A DNA stretch of 8,935 nucleotides from Candidatus Krumholzibacteriia bacterium (GTDB lineage Bacteria > Krumholzibacteriota > Krumholzibacteriia > Krumholzibacteriales > Krumholzibacteriaceae). Both the position numbers and the translations under genes were made by a program. Under the pieces are notes generated by a model, which saw only the letters and a list, made by a program, of their open reading frames with translations, searched no databases and was not told the origin of the DNA. This document shows positions 1-6,538 of this stretch, one piece after another. Numbering within the stretch: position 1 is the first letter of the stretch; the number at the start of each line of letters is the position of its first letter. Location: the NCBI GenBank assembly GCA_028696635.1, contig JAQVGR010000042.1, forward strand, positions 1 to 8,935. The letters run 5' to 3'.

Positions 1-1876
1 CGACCGACCCGCCTCCCTCGGGCAGGGGCCTGCCGGGGAGGAGATTGCCGGTGTAGTAGGGAATCGGCCCGGTGTCCCGCGCTTCGATCCGCGACCAGTG
101 CCCCGTCAGGCGCAGCGCGCCGCCGAGTGTGCCGGCCGCCGAGAGCTCGAGCCCCTCGATCCGCGCAGCCCCGATGTTTACGGGCCTGACCGTGTACTGC
201 GAGTTCTGGAAGAAGAGGATCAGGTCATCGACGTCGTTGGCGATCCAGACCGCCTCGAGGGATGGGCGTTCGATCCTCCACAGCCGCTCCGCCGAGCAGA
301 TGATCCCGATGTCGCGGTTCACTCCGCGCTCGGGGCCGAGGTCGGGGACCCCGGTGACGGTGCCCAGGTCGCCGAAGAGCTCGAAGAAGGTCGGCAGGCG
401 GTAGTGCTCCCCCCAGTTCCCCTTGAGCGTGATCCACCCGGCCGGATTCAGGCGGAACCCCGCCGACGGGGTCGTCTCGCGGCGCTCGACCGGTCCCTGG
501 GGGACGGGGGGGAGCCAGGGGAACGGCTGCTCGTCCCAGTATTCGCTCCTGCTCCATTCGGATCGCAGACCGGAGGCGAGGTACAGGAGCCCTCCGAGGA
601 GGCCGAGATCGGCCGATCCGGCCACGGTGAATGTGCGCCGGATCCTGTCCGGTCCCTCCGCGGGAGCGGGGAGGTAATCGAACGGGAGGAAGCGTTCCTT
701 CTTCCCTTCGAGGAACAGTTCGGCGGTGAGCGCGATCGGCGGCGCGAAGAGTTTCGATCGCATCGAACCGCCGTGCGCGATGATCCGGTTGTCCGTCGAC
801 CGGCCCATGAGGCCGACCTCTCCCCCGGGGTCGTCGAAACGGTCGGCCGTCCAGGAGTAGAACCCCGTTCCCTCGAGATGGACGAGCCGTCCGGCCAGGG
901 GAGATGGGCGAACCCTGAGCGACCCGATCCGCCGCTCGCGCTCGGAGCGCGCCGCAGCCGACTGGTTCGATCCGATCCCCGGGACGCCGCCCTCGCGGCG
1001 CGCGTCGCTGATGGTCAGCGACAGGTCGTCGAACCGGGGGGCGTCCAGGGCCAGCCGGCCGGAAAGATGGATCCGCGAGTAGTCGTTGTTGATCCGCAGC
1101 GCCTCGGAGTCGTCGCCGGGGTTCGCCGGCGTGCCGTTGTCGTCGAGGAAGGGGAAATCTCCGGCGCTTCGCTCGTACCCGCCGCCGAGCCTCAGGGCCA
1201 GCGGCCCCGCCGCGGCGCGCAGCGCCCCCTGCAGGCGGGCTGCGTCGAACGAGCCGGCCGCGGCGCGCGCCTCGAGCGGCGCTGCCCGGCCCCCGGCGCC
1301 GGCGCGCGGCGGGGCGGAGACGAGGTTGATCGTGCCGCCGATCGAAGAGCCGCCGAAGCCGGTCGGGCTCGTCCCCCGGAAGACCTCGATCCTGTCGATG
1401 TCCGAGACGGGAACGTCGGAGAGGTCGGCGGTCCCCGACCAGGCGTCGTTGAGGGGGACGCCGTCGAGGTAGAACTGCACCTGGGTCGACGACGACCCCC
1501 TGATCGAGACCGCGGCGGGGCTGCCGAGTCCGCCCCAGCGCCTCACCCGCACGCCGACGGCCCGCGCGAGAAGCGCGGCGGCGTCCTCGACGCGCCCGCG
1601 GCGCGGCCCGAGCTCGATCAGCTGCACGAACCCCGTCCGGTTGAAGAGGGCATCGTCAGGTCTGATCCGCGTCGCCTCGACGACGATCTCGGGGGCCCAG
1701 AACAGGGTGTCGAGAAAGTCGCTCCGGCGCTCGCCGCCTCCGCCCCTCGCGGGCGCCGGGCGTTCATCCGGGAGCGCCGGAGCGGACCGGAGCAGCAACG
1801 CGGCGACGAGGAGCGCGATCGCCATCGACGCGCGCATCGAACGCGAACGGAGTTTGTCGGCGTCTGTCGGGACCAT
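1..1876 (-). CDS. btuB: TonB-dependent outer-membrane receptor, BtuB-type cobalamin transporter (3' end outside window)
   Basis: Outer-membrane beta-barrel receptor that should import cobalamin using TonB energy. I translated the minus strand and found 625 open codons running off the window edge. The start at 1876 has a GGAG ribosome binding site 6 nt upstream (1883-1886). An in-frame ATG at 1909 lacks one. Residues 14-35 form a signal peptide (MRASMAIALLVAALLL...). A TonB-box-like segment APEIVVEATR is at 61-70. The plug domain is at about 85-190, with VSIRGSSSTQVQFYLDGVPL, DIDRIEVFRGTSP and IGGTINLV. The remainder is a barrel with typical late motifs YRLPTFFELFGD (about residue 490) and NIGAARIEGLEL (about 570). 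The last barrel strands are missing because the window ends. The substrate is inferred mainly from the cobalamin riboswitch directly upstream; the plug alone would also fit a siderophore or other TonB receptor. Family call is very sure, B12 substrate fairly sure. Confidence 0.93.
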   Translation of the reverse strand, partial: MVPTDADKLRSRSMRASMAIALLVAALLLRSAPALPDERPAPARGGGGERRSDFLDTLFWAPEIVVEATRIRPDDALFNRTGFVQLIELGPRRGRVEDAAALLARAVGVRVRRWGGLGSPAAVSIRGSSSTQVQFYLDGVPLNDAWSGTADLSDVPVSDIDRIEVFRGTSPTGFGGSSIGGTINLVSAPPRAGAGGRAAPLEARAAAGSFDAARLQGALRAAAGPLALRLGGGYERSAGDFPFLDDNGTPANPGDDSEALRINNDYSRIHLSGRLALDAPRFDDLSLTISDARREGGVPGIGSNQSAAARSERERRIGSLRVRPSPLAGRLVHLEGTGFYSWTADRFDDPGGEVGLMGRSTDNRIIAHGGSMRSKLFAPPIALTAELFLEGKKERFLPFDYLPAPAEGPDRIRRTFTVAGSADLGLLGGLLYLASGLRSEWSRSEYWDEQPFPWLPPVPQGPVERRETTPSAGFRLNPAGWITLKGNWGEHYRLPTFFELFGDLGTVTGVPDLGPERGVNRDIGIICSAERLWRIERPSLEAVWIANDVDDLILFFQNSQYTVRPVNIGAARIEGLELSAAGTLGGALRLTGHWSRIEARDTGPIPYYTGNLLPGRPLPEGGGSV

Positions 1877-1942
1877 ACGGTTCTCCGGTCCGCCCGCCGG
1901 CGGCGACATATCGGATACGAAGGGGATAGCTCAGGAGGGCGT

Positions 1943-1978
1943 AAAAAACCCTCCGGCCTCGTCGTGAGAGCCGGAGGG
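1943..1978 (-). terminator. Intrinsic terminator of the cobalamin-riboswitch leader
   Basis: On the minus strand the sequence reads CCCTCCGGC, a 12-nt loop, then GCCGGAGGG followed directly by TTTTTT (1943-1948). The stem is a perfect 9 bp (10 with the flanking T-A pair) and GC-rich, so it is a textbook Rho-independent terminator. It lies 53 nt after the riboswitch P1 stem and 66 nt before the btuB start codon. That position suggests the expression platform works by transcription attenuation: cobalamin bound means termination. Confidence 0.92.
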
Positions 1979-2031
1979 TATCGTCACCACTCCCTATCCT
2001 CTCATTCCTCGAAGAGGGCCAGGGACATCGT

Positions 2032-2147
2032 CTCCAGGCAGGTATCCTGGCTTACGGCCCGGTCGTCTCACCCGGCCGATCACAGTGGCGGGTCCGCGAG
2101 GGATTCTCACCCTCTTCCCCTGTCGCGCCTCGTCGAGGCGCCTGGAG
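2032..2147 (-). ncRNA. Cobalamin (vitamin B12) riboswitch
   Basis: The minus strand carries the hallmark core of cobalamin riboswitches: GGGAAGAGGGTGAGAATCCC, then CCCGCCACTGTGA (complement of 2080-2092), and the B12 box AGCCAGGATACCTGCC (complement of 2037-2052). The ends are closed by a perfect 8-bp P1 stem, CTCCAGGC (2140-2147) with GCCTGGAG (2032-2039). Inside P1, CGCCTC-GAC-GAGGCG forms a short P2-like hairpin, and GGCCGG/CCGGGCC forms a further arm. At 116 nt it is a compact member. It should bind adenosyl- or methyl-type cobalamin and switch off the downstream btuB through the terminator at 1943-1978. The subtype was not determined. Confidence 0.95.
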
Positions 2148-2165
2148 CTATGTTCTCGAAGACGG

Positions 2166-2194
2166 AGTGTAGGCCGTTCCGCCTTCGCTGTCAA
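2166..2194 (-). promoter_or_regulatory. Sigma70-type promoter of the riboswitch-btuB transcript
   Basis: The -35 box TTGACA (complement of 2189-2194) is a perfect consensus match. It is separated by exactly 17 nt from a -10 box TACACT (complement of 2166-2171), a 5/6 match. Transcription would start near 2159, about 12 nt before the riboswitch P1 stem. The -35 box begins only 7 nt after the stop codon of the upstream OmpA-domain lipoprotein gene. Confidence 0.85.
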
Positions 2195-2201
2195 CTCCGA
2201 A

Positions 2202-2867
2202 TCAGCCGGCCTGCTTCTCGGCCTGCTTCTTCAGCTTGTCGTTCGCCATGATGGCGATCTCGACGCGGCGGTTGGCCTGCCGGCCCTCGACGGTCTCGTT
2301 GTCGGCGATCGGCTGCGCCTCGCCGTACCCCATGATCGTGAAGCGGGTCGCGTCGACCTGCTGGAGCGAGAGGTAGTTCGACACCGACTGGGCCCGGCGC
2401 TTCGACAGGTCGAGGTTGTAGTCGTCGGGGCCGGTCGCGTCGGTGTGACCCTCGATGAGGATGTTGGTGTCCGCGTACTTGTTGAGGACCCCGGCGAGGT
2501 TCGTCAGGTTCGTCTGCGCCTCGGCCCGCAGGTCGGACTTGTCCACGTCGAAGAGGATCCCCGAGTCGAAGGTGATCTTGATACCCTCGCCGATCCGCTC
2601 GACGCGCGCCCCCTCGAGGTCGCGCTGGATCTCGGCCGCCTGCTTGTCCATGTAGTTGCCGATGTACGCCCCGGCAGCGCCGCCGACCGCGGCGCCGATG
2701 ATCGCGCCGGTCGCCGTGTTGCCGGACTGCTTGCCGATGATCGCGCCGGCGGCGCCGCCGATCGCGGCGCCGGTGATGGCGCCCTTCTCCGTGCCCGACA
2801 GGCTCGCGCACCCGACCAGCGAGAGCGAGAGCGTGCAGACGAGCAGGAGCGAACAGATCTGTCTCAT
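2202..2867 (-). CDS. OmpA-domain lipoprotein with double glycine zipper (peptidoglycan-binding)
   Basis: A 221-residue lipoprotein that should tether the envelope to peptidoglycan. Residues 1-20 are a lipoprotein signal with lipobox LVGC, so Cys20 would be lipidated. Residues 28-70 are a glycine zipper in two near-identical halves (GAITGAAIGGAAGAIIG and GAIIGAAVGGAAGAYIG), expected to insert in or oligomerise at a membrane. Residues 97-207 are an OmpA C-terminal domain with ITFDSGILFDVDKSDL, ILIEGHTDATG, NLDLSKRRAQSV and NRRVEIAI, including the Asp and Arg residues that bind diaminopimelate in this family. The tail is Lys-rich. The start at 2867 is preferred because AGGGAGGT (2873-2880) lies 5 nt upstream. 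An in-frame ATG at 2894 would put that ribosome binding site inside the gene and add nine residues before the signal. The fold resembles YiaD/Pal-like proteins, but Pal itself lacks the zipper. Confidence 0.93.
   Translation of the reverse strand: MRQICSLLLVCTLSLSLVGCASLSGTEKGAITGAAIGGAAGAIIGKQSGNTATGAIIGAAVGGAAGAYIGNYMDKQAAEIQRDLEGARVERIGEGIKITFDSGILFDVDKSDLRAEAQTNLTNLAGVLNKYADTNILIEGHTDATGPDDYNLDLSKRRAQSVSNYLSLQQVDATRFTIMGYGEAQPIADNETVEGRQANRRVEIAIMANDKLKKQAEKQAG
2658..2783. repeat. Imperfect tandem duplication encoding two glycine-zipper units
   Basis: Two 51-bp units at 2658-2708 and 2733-2783, with a 75-bp period, match at 44 of 51 positions by my alignment. They encode the two GxxxG-rich hairpin halves of the OmpA-domain lipoprotein. 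The similarity at silent positions suggests an intragenic duplication rather than pure protein convergence, although Ala/Gly-rich coding in GC-rich DNA inflates identity. Confidence 0.7.
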
Positions 2868-2896
2868 ACCGGACCTCCCTGTGTTGCGGCTCATTG

Positions 2897-2920
2897 CCGC
2901 GCGGCCCGGATGCCGCGCGG
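2897..2920 (-). other. GC-rich hairpin in the 5' leader of the OmpA-domain lipoprotein mRNA
   Basis: The minus strand contains CCGCGCGGC, the loop ATCCGG, then GCCGCGCGG: a perfect 9-bp stem. It begins about 3 nt after the predicted transcription start (about 2923) and ends 17 nt before the ribosome binding site. It has no T-tract, so it is not an intrinsic terminator. A 5'-terminal stem in this place often protects an abundant mRNA from decay, which is my inference here. Confidence 0.6.
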
Positions 2921-2929
2921 ACGGACGAC

Positions 2930-2958
2930 AGTATACGCCGGTCGGGCTCAGTCGTCCA
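2930..2958 (-). promoter_or_regulatory. Predicted sigma70-type promoter of the OmpA-domain lipoprotein
   Basis: A -10 box TATACT (complement of 2930-2935, 5/6 match) lies 17 nt downstream of TGGACG (complement of 2953-2958, 4/6 match to TTGACA). The predicted start near 2923 gives a leader of about 55 nt ending in a strong ribosome binding site. The rest of the gap up to the MgtE-like stop at 3073 shows no clear terminator. Confidence 0.65.
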
Positions 2959-3072
2959 GCCGTAGTTCGTCACCGTTTCAAGTGCTTGTGCCCTGTGAGG
3001 ATCCGGGCGGCGACGTCCGTACGCTTTTCCTTCGGCAGGGAGCAGGCCGGACCGCCTCCGCGTCCCGTCTTA

Positions 3073-4056
3073 TCACAGCAGCAGGGCCGCCAGCCCGAAA
3101 TAGAACAGAAGCGTAAAGATATCCGCGAGCGCCAGTGTCACCGGGCCCGCGGCGATCTTGGGGTCGAGCCTCAGCGCATGCAGGAGCGCCGGCACGGTCA
3201 GGCCGAAGATGCTGGCCGAACAGAGCGCCAGCATGATGCTCGCTCCGATGGAGAAGCCGGTGATCGCGGATCCGCGCCAGAGCCACGCAAGCGAGCCGAC
3301 GACGGCGCCGCATGCGGCGCCGAGCAGGAGCGCCGTTCCCGTTTCGCGGCGAAGCGCGCGCAGGTACCATCCGAAAGTCGGCCGGGCCGATCGCAACGCC
3401 TGGATCGTCACCGTCATGGACTGGATGCTCACGCTTTCACCCAATCCCAGAACGAGCGTGAGAAAAAACGCGAGCACGATGCTCCCCGTTATCGTCATCT
3501 CGAATACGCTCGCCAGCAGGGCTGCGATCATCCCGCACGCGATGGTCGCGATCAGCCAGGGGAACCGATACCGGAACGCCCGCGTCGGCGACGCGCCGCG
3601 AACCTGCCATATCCGGAAACCGATCGATTCGAACAGCGCGTCGGTCCGTTCCCTCTCGGCGATGTCGAACGCCTCCTCGCTGAGCAGGGTTACGTCAACG
3701 ACGCCGGCTACCCGTTTCGACTCGTCGATAATCGGAAACGCGAGGAACTTGTACAACACGAACGCCTCGCACGCCTGCAGCACCGTGGCGGTGTGCGGCA
3801 GGGCGCTCACGCGGGCTAGCTTCAGGTCCGACAGGTGCATCTCAAGAGGGGCCGTCAGCAGGCGGCGGGTCGGCAGGACGCCCGAAAGACGATCTTCCGC
3901 GTCCACAAGATAGAAATAAACGATCTTCTCGCCGATGCCGCGCCTGCGGATGTCGTCCAGGGCCTGCCGGACGGTGAGATCCTCGTATAGCGTCGCCGCG
4001 TCCGTGCGCGCAAGGGTGATGACCGGCTGATCGAGACGCTCTGTATCACGCTTCAT
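3073..4056 (-). CDS. mgtE: MgtE-type Mg2+/divalent-cation transporter, short form without MgtE_N
   Basis: A 327-residue inner-membrane protein. Two CBS domains occupy about 20-80 and 83-135. A connecting helix follows, then five predicted membrane segments at about 166-187, 191-207, 240-260, 267-295 and 303-326. RFPWLI at the start of the membrane part, FEMTI at the end of segment 1, and AGPVTLALADIFTLLFYFGL at the C-terminus match the MgtE channel fold. Asp312 aligns with the pore Asp that binds Mg2+ in MgtE. The family's usual GGNAGTQS loop is replaced by GLGESVSIQS. The N-terminal superhelical MgtE_N domain (about 130 residues in full-length MgtE) is absent. The start at 4056 is chosen because AGGAAG (4066-4071) lies 9 nt upstream. 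An upstream in-frame ATG at 4155 adds 33 residues unlike the family. The gene ends in tandem stops TGA TAA. Gating by CBS-bound Mg2+ or nucleotide is family knowledge; the ion carried here is not proven. Confidence 0.88.
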   Translation of the reverse strand: MKRDTERLDQPVITLARTDAATLYEDLTVRQALDDIRRRGIGEKIVYFYLVDAEDRLSGVLPTRRLLTAPLEMHLSDLKLARVSALPHTATVLQACEAFVLYKFLAFPIIDESKRVAGVVDVTLLSEEAFDIAERERTDALFESIGFRIWQVRGASPTRAFRYRFPWLIATIACGMIAALLASVFEMTITGSIVLAFFLTLVLGLGESVSIQSMTVTIQALRSARPTFGWYLRALRRETGTALLLGAACGAVVGSLAWLWRGSAITGFSIGASIMLALCSASIFGLTVPALLHALRLDPKIAAGPVTLALADIFTLLFYFGLAALLL

Positions 4057-4084
4057 CGTGCAAGACTTCCTGCGGCGCGAAAGC

Positions 4085-4104
4085 GGCCCGGCGCATTCCG
4101 GACC
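4085..4104 (-). other. Short hairpin in the MgtE-like gene leader
   Basis: On the minus strand GGTCCGG and CCGGGCC pair across the loop AATGCG (7 bp including one G-U). The hairpin sits 13 nt upstream of the AGGAAG ribosome binding site. There is no T-tract and no recognisable M-box or other Mg2+ riboswitch in this roughly 95-nt leader. The role is unknown and it may be incidental to the high GC content. Confidence 0.35.
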
Positions 4105-4157
4105 TCCGCCTCGCTGCCGGTTCCATTCTAGACGGCCGGAAGCGGTAAGGGGCAAGC

Positions 4158-4163
4158 ATTATA
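4158..4163 (-). promoter_or_regulatory. Possible -10 box for the MgtE-like gene (TATAAT)
   Basis: The minus strand has a perfect TATAAT (complement of 4158-4163) in the 134-nt gap between the lipoprotein stop (4191) and the MgtE-like start (4056). No good -35 box is seen at 16-18 nt (GACGGC at 17). A second candidate, TAGAAT (4125-4130), has TTGCCC 19 nt upstream. AT-rich hexamers are rare in this GC-rich DNA, which favours a promoter here, but the exact one is uncertain. No terminator for the upstream operon is visible in the gap. Confidence 0.45.
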
Positions 4164-4190
4164 TTCGGCGTTGCGAATCGGCCGTCCCTC

Positions 4191-6530
4191 TCAGCGATCT
4201 CCCTCCGGCGCCGATCCGGTCACGAGGCTTCTGCGGACGACCGTCTCCTCGCCGTAGGCGACCGGTATCTGCCAGACGTTGAAGATCGCCCGGGCGATCG
4301 AGTCGACCTGGGCGCGGTTAAAGTACCACAGGGGCATCCCGAAGTGGACGCTCGGGGCGGCCACGCATCCCGGCGGGGAGGGGACGACCCCCGCGTACCG
4401 GGTGTGCCAGAACGCGATCGGCTGTTCGTTGAGCACGGAGCGCGTGTTCATCGAGACCTGCCGGTAGAGCGGATGGAAGCATCGCTGGGAGGACTTGTTG
4501 ATCATCCTCATGTAGTACCAGGTGTCGTAGAGCTCGACGAAGTGGAACCCGCCGTCCGCCGGATCGAAAAAGTACCCCGGCGCGGTCACCTGCTCCCACA
4601 ACTCGAGCTTTTTCGGGAATCCCTCCATCAGGGCGACGACGGGATCGTAGCGCTCGAGGACCGCGTGGTGCAGACCGTCGAACTCCCGGGAACGGACGGG
4701 CACGTACGGTTTGATGACCCCCTCGACCTTGTCGATGACCGTCACGCAGAAGTCGCGGTACGCCATCGTGCCGGCGCCGGTGGTGTCGCTGCAGTTCGTG
4801 CTCGCCCCTCCGAACTCGCAGCGGATGTAGTTCGGGAAGATCTGCCCCGCCTTCAGGTACATGACCGCGGCGAGCCCGCCGCTGCGGTGCCCCTCGCCCT
4901 CGGTCCACAGGTGCCCGCCGTAGGCGAGATAGTAGGGGAGGTAGTTGAGGTTGAGCTGCGTCGCGGAGCCCTCCGGCGTGTACTTGACGAGCTTGTTCCA
5001 GTAGCTTCCCGCCTCCGGGTCGTACGCCCGCGAGTACGTCCAGATGACGTTGCGGTATTTCCAGATCAGATCCATCGGCGGCGGATAGTAGTGGTTTTCA
5101 AGGACATCGTAGACGTCCTGGCCGGGATCGAAGTTCTCCGCCATGAGGAGGATGTCCATCCAGAACCGGTCGTGCTCGCTCTCGCGGGGGAAGGCGTAGA
5201 GTTGCGAGGCGAACTCGCTCGACGGCATGTCGTCGATCCAGAGCACGTCGCGGGTCATCACGACGGGTATGATGTCCACCTGTATCGTGCCGAGGGTCCT
5301 CGTGCCGAGATTGTCGGTCGCCTCGATGTAGAGCGTGTGCACCCCCGAGTAGAATGTCTGGGGGACGGCCGAGAGGATGTAGGGGTTGGAGGCGCAGGCC
5401 CAGTCGCCGGGATTGTTGAGATCCTCGACATCCCATCCGTAGCGGTATCCCGACACGACTCCCCCGTAGCTGCTCGCGTCCGCCGTCCATCTGAAGCGCA
5501 TGAGAAACCCCGGCGGGACGTCGAACTGCTCTCCCCGCATGTCGACGCCGAGGAACGAGAAGCTTCCCATGTACGGCTCCCGGACGACGAGGAGCGGGCC
5601 GGTCGGAGTCATCGGCATGAAATGGCGGATGTTGGTCCTCTTGCTGAAGACCGACGAGACGGCTCCCGCGTCGTCCTTGGCCTGGACGACGAAGGCGTAG
5701 GAGGAATTCCCCGTGAGCAGCTCGTCGTCTCCGATCACGGTCATCTGCCCCGAATCGCCGGGGTGGTGGTACCAGTACCACCGCGACCAGAGATGCTCGT
5801 ACCTCTCGGGGTTCGCGTTGAGGTCGACCTCGAGCGAAGAAGAGTACGGCATGTGCAGAAATCGGACCGAGTCGACCTCCTGGTAGTTCCACGGCTGGTC
5901 GATCGGGTCCTTGCCGTACCATCTGAAGGTCGTGATCATGCTGAACCGCTGCGCTCCGAGATCGGGGTTCGTCGTCATCTTGGGATAGCTGATGTAGACG
6001 TTCGGCGCCAGCGTATAGGCGGTGAACGACCGGAACGCCGTCTCGGAGACCGCCCCCCGGTCGTCGACCGCGCGGATGAAGAAGGTATGTGTCTTCTGGA
6101 ACTTGCCGTAGAGAGACTGGTTGATGACGACGCTCGTGTCATAGTCGTCCGCCGTCATGATCAGGGCGCTGTCGGTGCTGACCGTCCTCGTCCATTTTTC
6201 GGGCCCGGTGGTGTCCGCCGGATGGAACCCGATCGGGTCTCCGTCGACGACGGCGATCTCGTAGTGATCGATCGCTCCGTCGCCGTCCTCGCCGAGCCAG
6301 AAGAAATGGACCGAATAGCAGGTCGTGTCCCCCTCGAGGGGGCCGTTCGACAGGTAGACGACGGGGGGCTCGTTCCCGCGCATCTCGCCGAGGTACTCGT
6401 CGGCCGAGCACCCCGCGGCCAGCACGGCCGCGGCCAGCAGGGCCGCGCGAGCGCGCCGCGCCGCGTGCGTACGCGGCGTTCCGCGTCCGGCGGCGGGGGA
6501 GGATGTGCATGCGCAAGCGCGTTCTTCCAT
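4191..6530 (-). CDS. Large lipoprotein with three Ig/Fn3-like modules and an uncharacterised C-terminal domain
   Basis: A 779-residue protein with no named family that I can assign. Residues 21-41 (RRARAALLAAAVLAAGC) form a lipoprotein signal with lipobox LAAGC, so Cys41 would be lipidated. The n-region is unusually long at about 28 residues. Three beta-sandwich repeats follow: about 54-170 (NEPPVVYLSNG ... FFIRAVDDRGAVS), 176-297 (APNVYISYP ... YAFVVQAKDDAGAVS) and 312-422 (GPLLVVREPY ... HTLYIEATDNLGTRT). Residues 428-755 open with RDVLWIDDMPSS and include NVIWTYSR, YYLAYGGHLW and a closing HFGMPLWYFNRAQVDSIAR. This resembles the alpha/beta flavodoxin- or glutamine-amidotransferase-like modules found in secreted FCB proteins, but no catalytic Cys-His-Glu triad is evident, so it is probably not an amidotransferase. 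The start at 6530 has GAGGAG 4 nt upstream. The gene follows the secreted protein by 8 nt and is probably its partner at the cell surface. Confidence 0.88.
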   Translation of the reverse strand: MEERACACTSSPAAGRGTPRTHAARRARAALLAAAVLAAGCSADEYLGEMRGNEPPVVYLSNGPLEGDTTCYSVHFFWLGEDGDGAIDHYEIAVVDGDPIGFHPADTTGPEKWTRTVSTDSALIMTADDYDTSVVINQSLYGKFQKTHTFFIRAVDDRGAVSETAFRSFTAYTLAPNVYISYPKMTTNPDLGAQRFSMITTFRWYGKDPIDQPWNYQEVDSVRFLHMPYSSSLEVDLNANPERYEHLWSRWYWYHHPGDSGQMTVIGDDELLTGNSSYAFVVQAKDDAGAVSSVFSKRTNIRHFMPMTPTGPLLVVREPYMGSFSFLGVDMRGEQFDVPPGFLMRFRWTADASSYGGVVSGYRYGWDVEDLNNPGDWACASNPYILSAVPQTFYSGVHTLYIEATDNLGTRTLGTIQVDIIPVVMTRDVLWIDDMPSSEFASQLYAFPRESEHDRFWMDILLMAENFDPGQDVYDVLENHYYPPPMDLIWKYRNVIWTYSRAYDPEAGSYWNKLVKYTPEGSATQLNLNYLPYYLAYGGHLWTEGEGHRSGGLAAVMYLKAGQIFPNYIRCEFGGASTNCSDTTGAGTMAYRDFCVTVIDKVEGVIKPYVPVRSREFDGLHHAVLERYDPVVALMEGFPKKLELWEQVTAPGYFFDPADGGFHFVELYDTWYYMRMINKSSQRCFHPLYRQVSMNTRSVLNEQPIAFWHTRYAGVVPSPPGCVAAPSVHFGMPLWYFNRAQVDSIARAIFNVWQIPVAYGEETVVRRSLVTGSAPEGDR

Positions 6531-6538
6531 GTCGCTCC

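Noticed and set aside
1994..2194. 66-codon minus-strand ORF overlapping the riboswitch
   Set aside because: It covers the aptamer, whose bases are explained by RNA structure. The peptide has no features, and a translated leader peptide is not expected here.
98..2251. 717-codon open frame on the plus strand
   Set aside because: It runs antisense to btuB, the terminator and the riboswitch. Its product is an Arg/Pro/Gly/Glu-rich low-complexity string with no domain, as expected for the antisense frame of GC-rich coding DNA.
2191..2973. 260-codon minus-strand ORF overlapping the OmpA-domain gene
   Set aside because: It is a shifted frame of the lipoprotein gene giving an Arg/Gly/His-rich product. 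The other frame has a lipobox and an OmpA domain.
2656..3819. 387-codon open frame on the plus strand
   Set aside because: It spans two unrelated minus-strand genes and their promoter region antisense, with no recognisable domain.
4057..4190. Possible Mg2+-sensing riboswitch (M-box) before the MgtE-like gene
   Set aside because: The gap is only 134 nt and has none of the conserved M-box core. One short GC hairpin is present but no terminator or clear switch.
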